DNA of 64,000 nt, taken from contig CM040096.1 in the NCBI GenBank assembly GCA_022496805.1, positions 15,315,501 to 15,379,500 of the forward strand, in the 5' to 3' direction. Below the pieces are notes generated by a model, which worked only from the letters and a program-made list of their open reading frames with translations, searched no databases and was not told the origin of the DNA. Both the position numbers and the translations under genes were made by a program. Source of the DNA: Pohlia nutans. Lineage: Eukaryota; Streptophyta; Bryopsida; Bryales; Mniaceae. Of this stretch, positions 24,341 through 36,000 are shown in pieces (position 1 is the first letter of the stretch; each line of letters opens with the position of its first letter).

Positions 24341-25573
24341 ATGGCACAGATGAGCGTACTTTTGCTTATGAGCGTGGTAGCGAGCCTTGGCCATGTCGTC
24401 ATGGCGCAACCCATGGTGTTTGCACACTACATGCTGTACGCTGACGTGGACATCGGAGTGTACAAGAGCGAGATCCAGCTGGCACAGAGCAAGGGCATCG
24501 ACGCCTTCGCGCTGAACTCCAACGTGTGGCGGCAAAACCTGGTGGACCAAATGTTCCAAGCGGCGCAAGAATTGGGCACCAATTTCAAGCTCTTCTTCTC
24601 GGCGGACCTTCACAGCGACGCCAACGGCAACCTCAGCCCCGACGACCTCGTCACCATGCTGGGCTACAGCTCGCACCCCAACCAAATGTTTTACAACGGC
24701 AAGAGCCTCATCACGACGTGGCTGGGCGGCGACACGGATTGGAACGACATTTTTAATCAAGCCGGCGGCAAGGACCAATTCTACATGGTTCCGTTTTTCC
24801 CCACCGACGGCTCGTTAGGCGGCGTACAAGCCATGTTGAATCAATGGGGCTCGACAATCGACGGCTTGTTTGCATGGGACACGAGCGCATGGAACCCGAG
24901 TTCCGACCTCGACAATAACTACTTGAGCGCGTGCACCGCCGCCGGGAAAACGTTCATGGCCAGCGTCAGCCCGTGGTTTTTTAAAACCGAGCCGTTCGAC
25001 GTTTGCCAAGTGAAGACCGACTACCAAGGGCCGGGGTTATGGTTGACCAAATGGACGGATATGATTGACCTCAGCGTTCCGCTCGTGGAGATCGTCACGT
25101 GGAACGATTGGGCCGAGAGTTCGTACGTCGGGCCGCAATTTACGGCCCAAGGAGCCGCGGTGGATGTCACGAATTTTCCACATCAAGCGTACCTTGAGCT
25201 CGGCGCGTATTACATCCAATGGTATAAATCGGGAAACCAACCGGCTATTTCATCGAATGGCATGTTCATGTTCTACACGACGCAGAGTAAGAACGCGGGT
25301 GGCGATTGTCAAATGAAGGACGTTCTGGAAGATCAGGTGTACGTGACGACCATGCTGACGCAGCCCGGGACTTTGGTGCTTAACTCGGGCTCCGCGACGC
25401 AATCGTTCAATGCGGATGCGGGCATTAATACGTACAGCATGGCTTTTCAACCGGGCCAGCAAAGTGCAACGTTTAATGGACAGACTACACTCGTTGGGCA
25501 GCAGAATATTTTAAGTGATGGTGATGTTGGTGCATCTAACTTCAATGTGTACTCTACATTTGTGAAATTCTAG
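24341..25573 (+). CDS. Secreted GH71 alpha-1,3-glucanase-like protein (mutanase family), intronless
   Basis: The 410-aa product resembles glycoside hydrolase family 71, enzymes that cleave alpha-1,3-glucan of fungal walls. Residues 1-22 are a signal peptide (hydrophobic VLLLMSVVASLGHVVMA, likely cut before QP). The family pattern follows in order: MVFAHYMLYA (25-34), GIDAFALNSNVW (52-63), FKLFFSADLH (82-91), DGLFAWDTSAW (174-184), FMASVSPWFF (205-214), EIVTWNDWAESSYVGP (250-265), then a beta-rich C-terminal part (about 300-410). Acidic residues in the 250-260 motif are retained. The frame is uninterrupted and its length is normal for the domain. There are no introns, unlike the 12-19 exon neighbours, and the 5' two thirds is clearly GC-richer than its surroundings. 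GH71 is best known from fungi, so transfer from a fungus is plausible; a family already fixed in this plant lineage is the alternative. Substrate and activity are inferred from family only. Confidence 0.88.
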   Translation: MAQMSVLLLMSVVASLGHVVMAQPMVFAHYMLYADVDIGVYKSEIQLAQSKGIDAFALNSNVWRQNLVDQMFQAAQELGTNFKLFFSADLHSDANGNLSPDDLVTMLGYSSHPNQMFYNGKSLITTWLGGDTDWNDIFNQAGGKDQFYMVPFFPTDGSLGGVQAMLNQWGSTIDGLFAWDTSAWNPSSDLDNNYLSACTAAGKTFMASVSPWFFKTEPFDVCQVKTDYQGPGLWLTKWTDMIDLSVPLVEIVTWNDWAESSYVGPQFTAQGAAVDVTNFPHQAYLELGAYYIQWYKSGNQPAISSNGMFMFYTTQSKNAGGDCQMKDVLEDQVYVTTMLTQPGTLVLNSGSATQSFNADAGINTYSMAFQPGQQSATFNGQTTLVGQQNILSDGDVGASNFNVYSTFVKF

Positions 25574-25687
25574 CATGAATAGAGAATCCGCCCCCCACGA
25601 GGTGTTGTAGAAAATCTAGCACTTGTGTTCTTAAGGCAATTGACAACTAGGTTTATAATTTTTGTGAGGGGGGATTTTCTACTAGTG
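25574..25687. mobile_element. Hairpin element with CACTA-like ends starting right after the GH71 stop codon
   Basis: The right end GGGGGGATTTTCTACTAGTG (to 25687) is an inverted, imperfect match to CATGAATAGAGAATCCGCCC, which starts at 25574, the base after the stop codon TAG. No clean 3-bp duplication is visible (TAG at left, TTA at right). The right terminus closely resembles that of the 16847-16966 MITE. Confidence 0.55.
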
Positions 25688-26031
25688 TTATAAATGGACT
25701 GAGGTGAGAGAATTCTTTTGCAGATCAGTCATGTTCGTTTTCAGTGGCTGCATGTTGTAAAGAGAATAAGTTGCATTTTAATATATCAATGCAGAGTCTG
25801 CATGGTCGAAAAGGATTAAATTTGGCGTATTTAAGAAATTTTTCTCCAGGAAATTTTCATCCTGCTAATTTTATCCCTCCCCCACCCACATAATTGTATC
25901 TCACCCTGTTGCACAGTCCTAAACAAATGTCAGATTGCTATGGTGTTCCACAACAAGTCCCCAAGCTATTACTTATTGTGAGAATTTCTAATCATAGTGA
26001 CAACTTGGGTTTAGAGGGGTTTATTGTGACA

Positions 26032-26610
26032 TTAACCCCTAACTGCCTAATTGACCATATATGGTCGATCCAAAATTTTAGAGTTTAAAAAAAGTTCAGC
26101 CCACTTTAAACGTCCATAACTTTTGCAAAAATAACAATTTTTGAGCGTCATGTTTTTTCCCTTGTAGATTTTGAAATTGAGCAACTTTTCCAAAAAGAAA
26201 TTTGGAAAAAACGTTTACCGATTTTCCTCTAAAGCCCTCAAAGTGACAGCATCTCAAATTGTCACAATTTTGAAAATCTGCCCGGAATGGAATCTTTAAG
26301 TTTTCTACCAAATAAGATTAGTTCTAACATGAACAAGGTAATCACCATATAAAACCAATGTTTCTGACCTATCATACTTGATTCTAAGTCAAAATGACTA
26401 AACATGTATTTTTTATGAATTTTCAAAGAAAATTCTTATAAATTTATTATTAAATAATATATAGCATTTTCCTAAAATTTAACCATATGGATATTGTCTT
26501 ACTGTTGTGCTGTACATATGTTTAAAAATTGAAGCTCATAAAATTTGAGTAAGATGGACATTATGACACATCGAGCATTTCAAGAAAACCCTTGGGCACT
26601 TAGGGGTTAA
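26032..26610. mobile_element. TTAA-bounded MITE, family D
   Basis: TTAA at 26032-26035 and 26607-26610; ends CCCCTAACTGCCTAATTG and TTGGGCACTTAGGGG. It is about 570 bp. The interior is distinct from families A-C. Open frames inside it are short and unremarkable. Confidence 0.78.
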
Positions 26611-26794
26611 TAAATCTTGCAGATTTGCTGTCATCAAGAGCCATGTACAGGTGTTGTTAGAAACTTTTCGTTTTGTAAAAGGGTGAATACAGGCGTAGGG
26701 TGTACATGCTCTAGTAAGGACTTTTCATAGCTAATAAAGATGCCCATTATAATTCACCTTTGATATACTGTAGTTGGTCGTCATGATTGGCAAT

Positions 26795-26970
26795 AGATAA
26801 TTCTAAGAAGAGAAGTCCAAATCTTCAGGAAATTATTTTTTGAAAAAGATTCCATTTTGTATGGTGAAAAAAGAATCTTGAAAATATTCACAAAATTTGG
26901 TATTTGTTGAAAAGGAATTTTCCAAAAAAACTAACTATTCCGGATGAGATGCCGACCGTGACAGCCGGGT
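26795..26970 (+). repeat. Dispersed repeat with GAAGTCCAAATCTTCAGG core, copy 3
   Basis: This is a homologue of 9840-9990 and 20165-20345: AGAAGTCCAAATCTTCAGGA, then a TATGGTGAAAAAAGAATCTT stretch, closing with GATGCCGACCGT. Confidence 0.55.
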
Positions 26971-28036
26971 TTAGGATGTCTTTATTTACATATATGAGTA
27001 TACAAGCGTATGTATGGTGTATTTGCAACTCTTTGCGAGTTTGAGACTCTTGCAGATTTGGTGCATCCCATTGCAAAGTGACAATGATGGGTGCATCTTC
27101 TCATAGTAAACTTGCATGTCGTTGCAAACATCTAAAAAAATCTACAAACATTTCTTGTAATACAAGTTTGCATGTTCCAAGCAACTTACTCAATCTTCTT
27201 TGTACACATATGCCTCCACGTCATTGACATCTACATAACCTCAATAGAGGCCATGTATGTAGGTGGCAACCAAGTATCAGATATGTAGAGCATGGTTATA
27301 TCTCATAGTTTTGTCCTTTAACATTATTAATGGTATGTTTTTTTTTTGAGCCTTTGACTAGGCATGATTGAATAGAATTTGATCATTGCAGTTATGTCCG
27401 GTAATAACGTGAAAATACATCCTTGTTATGGAAATAACATCCTTGCGACTCCCATTGCTTAGCATGTTATTTCTCATAACGAGGTTTTACTTCAAGTTAA
27501 CTTAGTCCATACATTCCACAAATCACTAGCATCTTCTCACATTCCTCTCAGCATAAGCTCATACATCACTAACAATTGTTCCAAAATGTTGAAAGTTGAC
27601 TCTAGAGAAAATGGTACAATAGAATCTTTGAATTTCTAATTTACAGAGGATCCAAATATTGGCTCACTAGACAAAAAGTCTCATCATGTCTCTTAGATCT
27701 CCTCCTTGTTTTCATCTCCTCAGTGACCCCTTATATGTCCTCATTTTAGTGGAGAATATTTGGAGGGATGTGGTTGCATAGGTCCAAATCCGTCAAAGAG
27801 TGCGATGTATTGCCCAAAATAAACAAACTTATTTTACCATGGTAACTTCGTTTGCTCAATTTGCTCACACATATGTTCTAGTGTAACTTTGATCCTAATT
27901 AATGTTGCTTTCTACAATTTGTCTCATTGAATGCTACTAGATAGTGGTTATTGAATACTAGAGTCTACCTCCAAAAGGAGGCACCAAAGTAGCACTCCCT
28001 ATCTCCATTCATGTGACATAATTAGTAGAATTAGAG

Positions 28037-28306
28037 TACCGTAGTACCATAGCAAGGTCGCCATCACGTGAACGAATATTTAACTTTTTTTGAAAAATAA
28101 AGTTCGATCTTCAAAAAACGAATTTCTTGACCTTCATTTCTAAGAAAAGAAAAGAAGCCCAAAATAGTCCAAAATAGCTTAGAAATAGCAAAATATAGCT
28201 TAAAATAATTTATTCTATTTTCGATATTTTGTCCTCATAATTTCCGATTCTTTACGTTATTTTTTTTTTAATTATGTTTTGGCAAACCTGCTATGGTAGT
28301 ACGCTA
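28037..28306 (-). mobile_element. MITE with TACCGTAGTA ends, copy 3
   Basis: The left TACCGTAGTACCATAGCAAG pairs with the right CTGCTATGGTAGTACGCTA. It is inverted relative to the copies at 21560 and 23741: the CGAATATTTAAC block is at the left here. Confidence 0.75.
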
Positions 28307-28757
28307 CCCCAATACTGGGTCTTATGCATTCATGCTAGGCAGTCTTACAAGACCAGAGTTATTCTTCTTCATTGGATTAATATTATCTTCATCAGTACAG
28401 GTCAAAACTGTGTTTTCTTGTTGTTCAAGGCAAATTACAAGGTCCAAAAAGGTGTTTGGGACATTATTTTCATCTTTTTTAAAGAAAATTCACAAGTTGG
28501 CAAATAATTAATTATTTTTCGCATTGCAGCACAGGACAACCCAGTAACAGAGTTGAGAGCTTGCAGTAAGTTACTATGTGAAGACCGTGTTGTCAGCTTG
28601 ACATTCAAGGACCATTTCAGTCTGACGATGAAGTTCCTTCAAACACTAGAAATCCTCCTGAGCAATTGCAATTTGTGTGCACTTTGCAGAATCTAGACTC
28701 TTACAAAGGCTCATACAACGGTACAATTGATGATGATACATACTTACATTATTTGGC

Positions 28758-29087
28758 TTAACCCCTAAACGTCCCAGCGTCCAGAAACTGGATCACGAAC
28801 AGATTAAAAGCTTTCTAACTTTCTCATACAATCTCGGATGACTTTCATCCAAGTCACCTTTGCAAGCTTATTAAATTCTCTACCAATTAAAGTAAATCTC
28901 TTGTGATGGGGAGATGTTGATATTATTGGAGAGGCCTCCAAATGCAAGTCCGTCAAATTTGTTGGGTAGATTTTACGCTTGCAATGGTCCTCTCATGTAC
29001 ACATTATGTACATCTAAGCCATGCTAATATCTATTTTTGAGGCTAGCATCTACTTGTGTTCAAAGGGTCGGTATGTTTAGGGGTTAA
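28758..29087. mobile_element. TTAA-bounded MITE, first of a chain of three
   Basis: TTAA at 28758-28761 and 29084-29087; ends CCCCTAAACGTCCCAGCG and GGTATGTTTAGGGG. Its right TTAA is immediately followed by CCCCTAAAAGC, the start of the next element. Confidence 0.75.
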
Positions 29088-29328
29088 CCCCTAAAAGCAA
29101 TGTACGGGGAGATCTGGCAGTTACTGTAAAATCAGCCAAATGGAATTGCCAAATTACCGGTTGAAACTTATAGTTTTAGGCTAAAATCCGGATAATTTTT
29201 TTGATACTTGGGTGCTACCTAGGTGAAACATGGGTAATAACCGGATGGATTCTTGTCTAAAACCGATTGCTTTTGTAAAATATTGGATTTTAGTTGGTTT
29301 CCCTGGAAAATTCCCCGTTTAGTGCTTA
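29084..29328. mobile_element. TTAA element, second of the chain
   Basis: It shares the TTAA at 29084-29087 with the element before it (context GGGGTTAACCCC) and starts CCCCTAAAAGCAATG. The right end CCCCGTTTAGTGCTTAA is degenerate. The boundary at 29325-29328 is inferred because a family B element begins there. Confidence 0.5.
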
Positions 29329-29562
29329 AAAGTACCAAGAAGCCCAAATTGGGTCTCATGTTTTTTTCAGCAGTTTTGAGTAGGTCTATCAGTAGACTTT
29401 TGTCCAAATTTGTATGTTTTTTGATCAACACATGCAGTGTTCTTCACTGATTCCAGTGATATAAAATTTGGTCCCATCTAAATTATATTTTCCACAATAT
29501 GAATGATACAATATGAATTTGTCATTTTAAAAACCAGAAATCCTTGGTCCTTTAGGGGTTAA
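29325..29562 (-). mobile_element. TTAA element, family B, third of the chain
   Basis: It begins TTAAAAGTACCAAGAAGCCC and ends CCTTGGTCCTTTAGGGGTTAA (TTAA at 29559-29562). The interior has the family B blocks TTTTTTTCAGCAGTTTTGAG, CAACACATGCAGTG and GATATAAAATTTGGTCCC. The left end has lost the CCCC. Confidence 0.7.
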
Positions 29563-30059
29563 TCATGCAACAAAAAGAGTACAAGAGACCAAACGCTGCG
29601 AATCAAAGTGTGATTCTCTTCTGCGTGGTCTACAGAACAACTCAAGCCAGTGATTGAGAAGCTTCATTGCTGTCGGTAGAGTGTTGACATTGTATTGATT
29701 CGAGTCAATAAAACCAAACCAAACAAAAAATAAAATAAAATAAAACCAGTAAACCAAGGGTCAAACCTTTTATAACCATCAATAGCAGTCCTTTGTTCCC
29801 TGAAGATAAGATGGGCACCACAAGTTTGTCCTACATCCTCTCCAAGAATCTTGGTATGATACTACGTCATTGAAGCCAAATATGTTTGTCAAGCACCGGA
29901 TGTATCTTTCAAGGAAAAAAAATGAATAACTGATATACAAAGTAGATACTGCCCTGTCTAGAAAACTACTCTTAGTGAAAACACATGCAACACTGTGAGA
30001 GTCTGGTCTACTTGTTACCTTGTCATTAGCCCAACTACACCTCAACATTAAAATACAGG

Positions 30060-33000
30060 CTATGATTTTGGTACAGTAACGTTCAAGAATTTTACGTCTG
30101 TGTATGGTTTGTCATTTCTGTCTGTCTTCACCTTCTCAATAGCCTGAAGCACGCCAAGAAAGTCCAGTAGTCAGCAAATGGTGATAAACACACTCCTAGC
30201 TCTAATATTGTTCCCCTACCACACAGATGATAGAAGGAACTCTAAAGAAAAGAAAAGAACCTATTCATAAATAAAAAGTGAAAAATTATGACAAGATCTC
30301 ACCTGGATAACATCCATGCCTTTCACAACACGTCCAAAAACAGTGTGCTTATTGTCCAACCATGGGGTAGCAACTGTTGTAATAAAAAACTGTGAACCAT
30401 TTGTATTTGGTCCGGCGTTGGCCATGGATACTGTAAAGGGTCGGTCGTGCCGCAAACTGCCCACACCGAGGACCAAGCAAGTCGCTTAAAATGAGATATT
30501 TGAAATGAAAACAGGAACATTCCAACAGAAAGGTAGTGCAGCATTCCAAAGCAGGTAGTGCAACAAATGAAGCATCAAGATATTATAGTTGAAAATATTA
30601 TAGATATTATAGTTGTTTCATATTAGTGTATATTTAATTTTGTTAATGAATAATATATTATAATATCAACTAAGTATACTAACTATAATCACTATTAACT
30701 ATAGTTAATAGTATAATTCAATTCTAGTTAATAGTTAATTGAAGTATAGTTGATAGTTATAGTTTTTATCTTAGTGAATAATGTTTGAAACAAGATATTA
30801 TAGTTGCAAACAGAGGTGTTACCTTTTGTGAAATTCGTCCTCAAATTCACCACCCCAAATGGACTGCCCTCCAGTGCCATCGCCAAGAGGGTCACCCGTT
30901 TGGATCATGAAGCCCTTAATGACTCGGTGGAAAATCAAATTGTCGTAGTAGCCATTTCGACAATGAGTAGTGAAGTTTTCAACGGTACGTGGACATTCTT
31001 CTGGATATAACCGTATGTGCAGATCGCCCAATGTGGTGTGCATGATCTGAATATACCAAAGAAACCCACGCCGTCATAAAAAATACTTATTAATCACGAA
31101 ATAAAATCCTAAATGCATTCTCAGTTGAATAGCACTACAAGCACTGAAAGAAAGCAGCAAAATGAAAAAAAATTAAAATGATATAAAACCAAAAAAACAA
31201 AACAAAACATTGTCAAAAACTATGAAATGAGAACGTCCTGTTCATACCACATTCTCAGGTAGCGAAGTTGTAGTAGATCTTCCGATGTCAGAAATTGCAA
31301 GAAGCTCTTCTGGAGGCGGTTTCTCATTGAAGACATCACGTCCTTTGCTGGCATCATCGGCGTCCTCAGGTTCTCTACGACTGCAAGATCGATGACAACA
31401 AATTACTACAACATTTGGCTTACAGAAAAAACTGCTGGAACAACCATCAACTCTAAAAGCTGTATACTTTCCATACTGTGAATGACAAGTCTGGTATAAT
31501 AGCACAGAAATGAACACAACTAGATGTTCAAGATTTGGTCTAATACCAGCAGGAGTAATTATTATTTATGTACCTGAAAATATAAATCCGGTGCTTCTTG
31601 AAAGCACAGCACAGCAATGTTGGATCTGTGAGTGGTTCCCGTTGCTCGTTCACATTTGCAGCGGCAGAAGGTAGCTTCTTCACTTTCTTAGAACTGAACC
31701 CACCTTGATATAAGGCAACCCTAAGAAAACGCTCTGAATTTTCTACTTTGCCTATAACCCTCGCCACTTTGTTTGTATGCATATTCACAACCTGCACAAC
31801 ACAAGGGATTTTCAACTCAGATTTAAAGGAATACGAACCATAAGAGCAACTTGGTTAGCACTATTCAATAACAAGCCTCTACAATCACTTCTTGAAATAT
31901 GTAGCGTGCAAAAAGAACATGTAAGAATTAACCCTTGGAGGACCAAGGATTCACAGTTTTAAATTGAAAAATTCAATTGATCATATTGTGGAAAATATAA
32001 TTCAGATGGGACCAAATTTTATATCACTAGAACTAGTGAAGATCATTGCACGTGTTGGTCAAAAAGAATAAAAATCGAACAAGAGGAAGTCCAAATAGGA
32101 CCTACTAAAAACTGATAAGAAAAAACATGGTGGCCAGAATGGTCACCGTGGACTCTTAAGAGGGTAAACTTATGTAACCTTGATGCCAAGCAGGGTCGGA
32201 TACAACAAAAAATTCGAACTCTCATCAAAAATTGCATTTGGAGGAGGGACCCCTTCAGTCTTCTCAATCTCCTTCTCGACTGCCATACGCGTTGCAAAAT
32301 CGGCTGCATCCAGTTTGTACAACGGTGTATCACTTCTTTGAAGATCTTGAGCAACCTGTACCACGTTTTTCCCATGTAAGCTTACTTTCAAATCTGCCCA
32401 CCTACTATTGAATCTCTTGAATCGTTTGAAGGATGTAAAGATCTGAAACTGGATCCTGAATGCATAAAGCATAACTATAATGTACACTAGTGTGGTTGGC
32501 CCAGTGTTTCCCATAATTTAGCCATTCTTTTGCTCTTTATTTTAGTTTTAGAATAATTTATCCATAATTTAATTCAATTTATGGTGACAAAAATCACTCA
32601 AAAATCCATAACTCTCACACCGTACATCCAAATGCGACGAACGACTTCGGTGCACCCCTCCTCGTGGAGAGCTTTCTGAATGTACCAAGAACGCGGTTCG
32701 TGGGCACATGGTCGGGGAGATCTCAATGTTACATACAAAATAAAACAAAACAAACAAACTACCTTCCTTAATGTAAAGATAGGCGCTATCATGGTGCACG
32801 TTACCTCAAGTGACTCATCATATGTGCGCCGTAATTTTCCAGTGGCAAACCAGAATACACGAATCCTTCTATCAGGCGATGTTGTTACGAATTGCTTTCC
32901 ATCAGGACTCACCTGCCCACAACAACATCCACTCACTCAACCATCAAGAACATGCCCGCAAGCATATCAATGAAAAATTCCAAACTACTGTAAGCATCAT

Positions 33001-36000
33001 TTGCATATTAACCCCTAAATGACCAAGGATTCATGGTTCTACAATGACAAATATTGTGAAAAACATAATTCAGATGGGACCTAAATTTGATATCACCGGA
33101 ATCAGTGAAGAACATTGCATGTGTTGATAAAAAATGAATATATTTAAACAAAAGGAAGTCCACATAGGACCTACTCAAAACTACTAAAAAACATGAGGTC
33201 CAATTCAGGCTTCTTAGTCCTTTAGGGGTTAAGAACACAATGTCCTAAATACAATTGCAGCAGCTGCCAGATTATACATTAAGTTAACACTTAAAGGACA
33301 TACCAAGCCCCTCCAGCTTTAGTTTTCTCAGTTTTCAAACCACTTTGACCATGAATTGCTAATAACAGAGAAATGCTTTTATGAAGAAAAAAATTCAGGC
33401 ATCATCCGTGACAAGAATAGTATGTACCCACATTTTTAGAATGTAAACTACTTCTATATTGTGAGGTTAAAACTCATAAATACTCCTCTCTTTCAAAATT
33501 AGGAAATGTCCTTTAAGGGTTAAGGCCCTGTTGATAAATCTAGGATATAAAACGTTAATGTGAACAAAGACAAAAACAGCAGGTGTGCACAACAACAGGG
33601 AAATGAATACAGACCTCAAGGGAGGACACAGTTGTCTTCGCTTTCGCAAGTGAGTACAGATCAGTATCCGTCTTGAACTTAAACTGCAAACTACACCATT
33701 ACCCTTACTCATTCCAGTTCCCATTGTATGTATCCACTTAAACCCTATATTTCACATGCATAAACTTTGCTGGAGTTTAAGAAGATAGTGGCCCGTCAAT
33801 CAATAGTGACGCAAATAAATACCAACCCATACTCCCGAGATATATACAGCCACCATCACATTTTCTTCAAAGAACAAAAAGCAGAGCCTGCCGTAACCTA
33901 ATAATTCAGAACTACAAATTTTATAGGCCAGAAGGAAAAGTAAGAAGGTAAATACCCGTGCTTAGGGAACTCCAAGGTGTCAGGGCTCCAATAATCAAGC
34001 AAAGCCTTGGCATCTGCAGAAACTACTATATCCAATGCTGAACTATACTTCATGACCTTCATTGGACCCATGTGAATATGTTTTGATAAGAGTGGCTCGT
34101 TGCTACCAGATCTTGCATCAAATATGTGGACATATGGAGATGCTTCGTCACTTATTGCAAGCTTGGCCCTTGCATCACCTTGCTTGAATACCCACTCAAC
34201 TGCAAGTGGCTTGAATGTTAATTTAAGCATAGCCATCATGTCATAATTGATCACATCATATATTTTGGCAGCCTCGTCATCGGATATTGTGCAACAAAGC
34301 AGCCCATCTGCACTCACCTGAACATGAAAAATAAGCTGCATGAATCACAAACAAGCTCACGCAAAAAGACTAGTGGCCATAACATCAGAATGAAGTCCAA
34401 AACTGAATGAAAAAAAACCAATACATCGATAAGAAAAACTCATGTCGGTAGAAAACATGAATGGAATGTTTTCAAAGTTCATAAGCATGCAAAATTGACA
34501 AATCCTCATCAAATTGCACGTTCATAGTAAGGACATTTTCTGGACTAATACAGATCCAGTCTATGAGCACACAAGAAACTTACAGCAAGCCCACAGATGG
34601 GACCCAGGTGTGCCCGAAAATGCTTCACAAACTCGATCCCCATGCCCTTTTTCTTCCAGAACTTGATATGTCCTGGAGAATGAAAAACCAAAAATTATCA
34701 GCCAACAAGCAACGCAGTACCAGACAAAATAAAGTTTCATTTACTTTAACCCCTAAAGGACCAAGAAGCCCGAATCAGGCCTCACGTTTTTCTTAGCAGT
34801 TTTGAGCAGGTCCTATGTGGACTTCCTTTTGGTTTTTATGAACACATGCAATGTTCTTCATTGATTCCGGTGATATAAAATCTGGTCCCATCTGAATTAT
34901 ATTTTTCATGATATGATCGATTGAATTTTTCATTTTAAAACCATGAATCCTTGGTCCTTTAGGATCCCATCAACGGTCATGATACAATACCACTGATATA
35001 TGTCAATTCTCAAGTGCAAAATTCAGAGACAGGAGAAACATAATACCATCACAACTTCCAGTGATGAAAAAATCTGCACTGGACACAGCCAGGTGAGTCA
35101 CAACGTCTCGGTGCATGTAACTCTTCTCATACCTGTTACCCAGCCGTTCCCACAGTTGATTAGCTCATCATATTGTCAAATAAATTTCCAATCAGCAGCA
35201 GAACCACTCTCATGTACTAATGTGATTACATTCGAATCCTGTCACCGGAATCGATCGTCACCGACATCCAAGAATCTCAGAATCTAAACAGTAGGGTAGA
35301 AAGCATCCTAAGAAATCAGCAAGATATTCGTTGAAGGTAGATTTGTGATATAGAAGAAGACTGTGGTAGGTCCATCAAAACTCAAACCAACACTAAACCC
35401 TTGGTTTCACAACACTGCAAACCCTAACGCAAAATTTTGCCAAAGTCTCAAATGCATGAGCTGTCTCTTGAATACGCTTTACAAAATTCAAAATCGAAAT
35501 TAAAAAAGAAAGAAGGAAAAAGGGAAGACTGTGGTACAACGCAAACCGATGCCACTTGGTTCCAGCAGCATTTCGACACTGCAAACCCGAATTCAAATTT
35601 GTTTTTTGCCAAAGTCTCATCTAAAGATACGAGAGTTTGGATTCTAAAATCCAAATCCTAATTCAAACATTTACCAAGGTTTCAAATCGTGAGCTGTTTC
35701 TTGAATAAGCTTTATGGAGTTCAAAATCGAAACATAAAAAAGAAGGGGAGACGAGTAGACTAGTGCATTTATTAACCCCTAAGCGTCTAAAACGCCCAAT
35801 ATGGCCATCTGCATCACACGGTGGCATTTTCTCATTTTATCTCGGTTTTCTGATTGCAATACATCATTTTAAAGCTCTTGTTCTATACTACAAGATCAAC
35901 AGTGTCGATCGTGTCAAACTGAAGTCTTTTTCACACAAGCAGATGATTTGCAGCAGAGGGTCCCATTTTCCTACGCTACAGAAAATACACAGTGGACGCT

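Larger units (their letters stand above)
25688..30059. other. Gene-free stretch between GH71 and CYP71
   Basis: It contains TTAA elements (26032-26610 and a chain at 28758-29562), the GAAGCCCAAG-core repeat (26795-26970) and a TACCGTAGTA MITE (28037-28306). About 26980-28030 and 28310-28750 show no feature I recognise. The last 500 bases should include the 3' UTR of CYP71. Confidence 0.55.

Noticed and set aside
24290..24778. 162-aa minus-strand open frame opposite GH71
   Set aside because: It is a shadow frame caused by the high GC of GH71; no domain is recognised, while the plus frame has clear family motifs.
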